Shown: positions 62,194-64,000 of the stretch, piece by piece
Numbering within the stretch: position 1 is the first letter of the stretch
How the letters are laid out: each line of letters begins with the position of its first letter
Source: Methylorubrum thiocyanatum
GTDB taxonomy: Bacteria; Pseudomonadota; Alphaproteobacteria; Rhizobiales; Beijerinckiaceae
Direction: 5' to 3'
DNA: 64,000 nucleotides
Assembly: GCA_014138645.1 (NCBI GenBank)
Contig: JACJIB010000006.1
Span: 124,001 to 188,000, forward strand
The notes under the pieces: model-generated
What the model saw: only the letters and a program-made list of their open reading frames with translations
What the model was told of the DNA's origin: nothing
The model's database searches: none
Position numbers and translations under genes: made by a program

Positions 62194-62220
62194 CCCGAAA
62201 GCCGGCGCCGAGCTTTCGGG
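62194..62220. promoter_or_regulatory. 9-bp stem-loop just upstream of a small gene
   Basis: CCCGAAAGC and GCTTTCGGG form nine perfect pairs around a 9-base loop, ending 10 nt before the aggagg ribosome site of the gene at 62241. It could be a leader hairpin or the 3' hairpin of the GAF gene. Confidence 0.35.
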
Positions 62221-62240
62221 ACGATGTTCCAGGAGGATGC

Positions 62241-62459
62241 ATGCCGGTTTTCGTTCTCAGGGGCGCCCACCGGTCCGCCGACGGCCAGATCGGGCCAGCC
62301 CTGTTCGAGGAGACGATTACGGCGGCCGACCCGGGCGAGGCGATCCGCCTCGCCAACGCGCAGGATCTCTCGACCAAGGACGAGCGGGCCAACGCGCTGT
62401 GGCTCGTCGATGCCCAGGGCGTCCTGCACTGGTCCCTGCGGCGCGCGGACCGGGATTGA
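62241..62459 (+). CDS. small conserved-looking protein, unknown function
   Basis: A 72-residue protein, MPVFVLRGAHRSADGQIGPALFEETITAADPGEAIRLANAQDLSTKDERANALWLVDAQGVLHWSLR, with an excellent ccaggagg ribosome site. The predicted beta-alpha-beta pattern and ending suggest a compact cytosolic fold. I do not recognise the family. It lies between the GAF gene and a T-rich stretch at 62550-62560 that may terminate it. Confidence 0.65.
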   Translation: MPVFVLRGAHRSADGQIGPALFEETITAADPGEAIRLANAQDLSTKDERANALWLVDAQGVLHWSLRRADRD

Positions 62460-62649
62460 CGGGGGAAAACCGGCCCGGCTGCGCACGAATTGGTCTTTGC
62501 CGGCGCTTTCGTGCTAAGTCCGAGGCAGAAATCCTCGACGGTCCCGCTCGGGGTTTTTTGCCGTCCCACGCCCGATTTCTGCTGCGTCGGGACGCCGCGC
62601 GCCGCCGCCGGGACGTCACGCGGTGCGAGCTTTGGCCGAAAGATCTTTG

Positions 62650-62883
62650 ATGAGCGACGACATCGACGCCAAGACCCGCGCCGCCGAGCGCGCGGAACGG
62701 GCCGAGCGCATGGCCCGCGAGGGCCAGCAGGCCATGGCCGAGCATCTGGCCGCGGTCAAAGCCGTGGATGAGCGCACCGTGCGCCTGCGGGCGCTGCGCC
62801 TCGCCAAGGAGGCCGAGGAGGCTGCGGAGCGGGCCGCCAACCCGCCCGCGCCCAAGCGCGGCCGCAAGAAGGCGACGGCCTGA
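62650..62883 (+). CDS. small helical Ala/Glu/Arg-rich protein
   Basis: A 77-residue protein of almost continuous charged helix (DAKTRAAERAERAERMAREGQQAMAEHLAAVKAVDERT, then AKEAEEAAERAANPP). It ends in a Lys/Arg-rich tail, PKRGRKKATA, that could bind DNA. Similar short proteins are common in Methylobacterium, next to small antitoxin-like genes. It starts 5 codons or so after the A+T-rich promoter-like gap and is followed after 5 bp by the BrnA-like gene, so they are probably co-transcribed. Function unknown. Confidence 0.65.
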   Translation: MSDDIDAKTRAAERAERAERMAREGQQAMAEHLAAVKAVDERTVRLRALRLAKEAEEAAERAANPPAPKRGRKKATA

Positions 62884-62888
62884 CCCCC

Positions 62889-63131
62889 ATGGCCATCGAC
62901 CGCACCCGCCGCCCGAGCGACCCGCGTCAAGCGGCCGAAGCCGCCTTCCGGGCGGTCACCCGCAAGACTCCCGAAGCCGCGCCGGCGCCGGCGCGGGCCC
63001 CCATCGTTCCCGGCGCGCGCGAGACCGTGTCCCTGCGCATCGATCGGGCGGTGCTGGAGCATTTCCAGAAGGACGGCCCCGGCTGGCAGGACCGCATCAA
63101 CGCCGCCCTCAAGGCCGCCGCGGGCCTGTGA
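62889..63131 (+). CDS. BrnA-like antitoxin, no adjacent toxin
   Basis: An 80-residue protein whose C-terminal half, ETVSLRIDRAVLEHFQKDGPGWQDRINAALKAAAGL, is the BrnA/CopG-like ribbon-helix-helix with the characteristic V-S-L-R-I-D, H-F and G-P-G-W-Q-x-R-I-N-A-A-L motif. BrnA normally neutralises the ribonuclease toxin BrnT and represses the pair. No BrnT-like frame precedes it here. The upstream partner is the charged helical protein. It may be an orphan antitoxin or a regulator. Confidence 0.8.
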   Translation: MAIDRTRRPSDPRQAAEAAFRAVTRKTPEAAPAPARAPIVPGARETVSLRIDRAVLEHFQKDGPGWQDRINAALKAAAGL

Positions 63132-63245
63132 GGCGCGGGGCGGCGAGACGGCGGGCCGTGCGGAACGCGGCTGTGAGAGCACCCGCGCGCGGATGAGCCT
63201 GCCCCTCGCTCCTTCCCGGAGGGGAATCCTCAGGGGACGGGCCGC

Positions 63246-63959
63246 GTGAGCGCGCCCGCAGCCTGGTTCGGCCTCGGTGCCGAAGAGACCACGGCCCTCC
63301 TCCTGTCCCTGCGCGTCGCCGCCGTCGCGACGCTGGCGAGCCTGCCCCTGGGCCTGCTGGCGGCGTGGCTGCTGGCGCGCCGCCGCTTTCCCGGCCACGC
63401 CCTGCTCGACGGGCTCGTCCACCTGCCGCTGATCCTGCCGCCGGTGGTGACGGGCTACCTGCTGCTCCTCGGCTTCGGCCGGCGCGGGGTGTTCGGCGCA
63501 TGGCTGGCCGAGATCGGCATCGTGTTCTCGTTCCGCTGGACCGGCGCGGCGCTCGCCTGCGCGGTGATGGGCTTTCCGCTGATGGTGCGGGCCATGCGCC
63601 TGTCGATCGAGGCGGTGGACCGCCGGCTCGAACAGGCAGCGGCGACGCTCGGCGCGCCGCCGCCGCTGGTGTTCCTCAGCGTGACCCTGCCCCTCAGCCT
63701 ACCCGGCATCCTGGCCGGCGCGGTGCTCGCCTTCGCCAAGGCGATGGGCGAGTTCGGCGCGACCATCACCTTCGTCTCCAACATCCCCGGCGAGACCCAG
63801 ACCCTGCCCTCGGCGATCTACACCCTCACCCAGGTGCCGGGCGGGGAGGCGGGGGCGCTCCGCCTCACCCTGGTCTCGGTCGCGGTCTCGATGCTGGCCC
63901 TCGTCGCCTCGGAGGCGCTGGCGCGGCGGATGAGCCGGCGGATCGGGGCAGGAGGGTGA
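63246..63959 (+). CDS. modB: molybdate ABC transporter permease
   Basis: A 237-residue ModB-type permease, start GTG at 63246. It shows about five to six membrane segments, HLPLILPPVVTGYLLLLGFGRRG near residue 60, and the EAA loop VDRRLEQAAATLGAPPPLVFLSVTLPLSLPGILAGAVLAFAKAMGEFGAT, a ModB/CysT signature. ModB with ModA and ModC imports molybdate for molybdoenzymes. No ModA gene precedes it within the window. ModC would be expected just past the right edge. Confidence 0.9.
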   Translation: MSAPAAWFGLGAEETTALLLSLRVAAVATLASLPLGLLAAWLLARRRFPGHALLDGLVHLPLILPPVVTGYLLLLGFGRRGVFGAWLAEIGIVFSFRWTGAALACAVMGFPLMVRAMRLSIEAVDRRLEQAAATLGAPPPLVFLSVTLPLSLPGILAGAVLAFAKAMGEFGATITFVSNIPGETQTLPSAIYTLTQVPGGEAGALRLTLVSVAVSMLALVASEALARRMSRRIGAGG

Positions 63960-64000
63960 GGAGCCGCCTGGGACGGGAAGGCGCGGGACCGGGCGCGATT

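Noticed and set aside
62537..62565. A Rho-independent terminator after the 72-aa gene
   Set aside because: There is a run of six T bases, but the stem before it has only about three to four pairs, so the call is too weak to list as a feature.

Overview
The window is about 70% G+C and densely coded, with short or overlapping gene junctions. FixL/FixJ/FixK-type regulators, a Csp1-like copper store, DUF6894, a host-attachment protein, Tad pilus genes and a guanidine/urea-carboxylase operon together suggest an alphaproteobacterium of the Rhizobiales. Methylobacterium/Methylorubrum is my best guess, from gene content only. No rRNA, tRNA, insertion sequence or CRISPR array was seen.

Layout. 0-6 kb: the end of a glycosidase-like gene coupled to an acetyltransferase and a methyltransferase, a Csp1-like copper-storage protein, two Crp/Fnr regulators and small secreted proteins. 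6-20.4 kb: a probable organosulfur (or related heteroatom compound) scavenging island. It has a TauABC/SsuABC-type transporter with an OsmC protein and an acyl-CoA-dehydrogenase-like protein on the minus strand. Divergent from these are an OprB-type porin, an NtaA/DmoA flavin monooxygenase, a five-gene Liv-type transporter and a DszC/SfnB-like monooxygenase. 20.6-26 kb: a winged-helix-like regulator and a giant flagellin (1222 aa) with an internally duplicated repeat domain.

26-37.4 kb: a low-oxygen stress island. It encodes an AraC regulator, Hsp20, four universal stress proteins, a BON-domain protein, a small tail-anchored protein, a FixK-like regulator, a lone receiver protein, FixJ and a haem-PAS FixL. 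Eight 14-bp sequences fitting the FixK box TTG(A/C)-N6-(T/G)CAA lie in promoter positions, so this looks like a self-contained FixLJ-FixK regulon. 37.5-44.5 kb: an HD-GYP response regulator, a large hybrid histidine kinase and three Tad/Flp pilus-type genes.

44.8-58.25 kb: a minus-strand operon headed by a sequence matching the guanidine-I (ykkC) riboswitch. In order it encodes an ABC transporter (binding protein, permease, ATPase), a creatininase-family hydrolase, a type III glutamine synthetase, a cupin, the two urea-carboxylase-associated proteins (now known in homologous systems as carboxyguanidine deiminase), a urea/guanidine carboxylase and allophanate hydrolase. The riboswitch indicates that guanidine or a relative, rather than urea, is the substrate. 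58.4-64 kb: a short-chain dehydrogenase, an alpha/beta hydrolase, a GFA-family protein, a GAF protein, small proteins including an orphan BrnA-like antitoxin, and ModB at the right edge.
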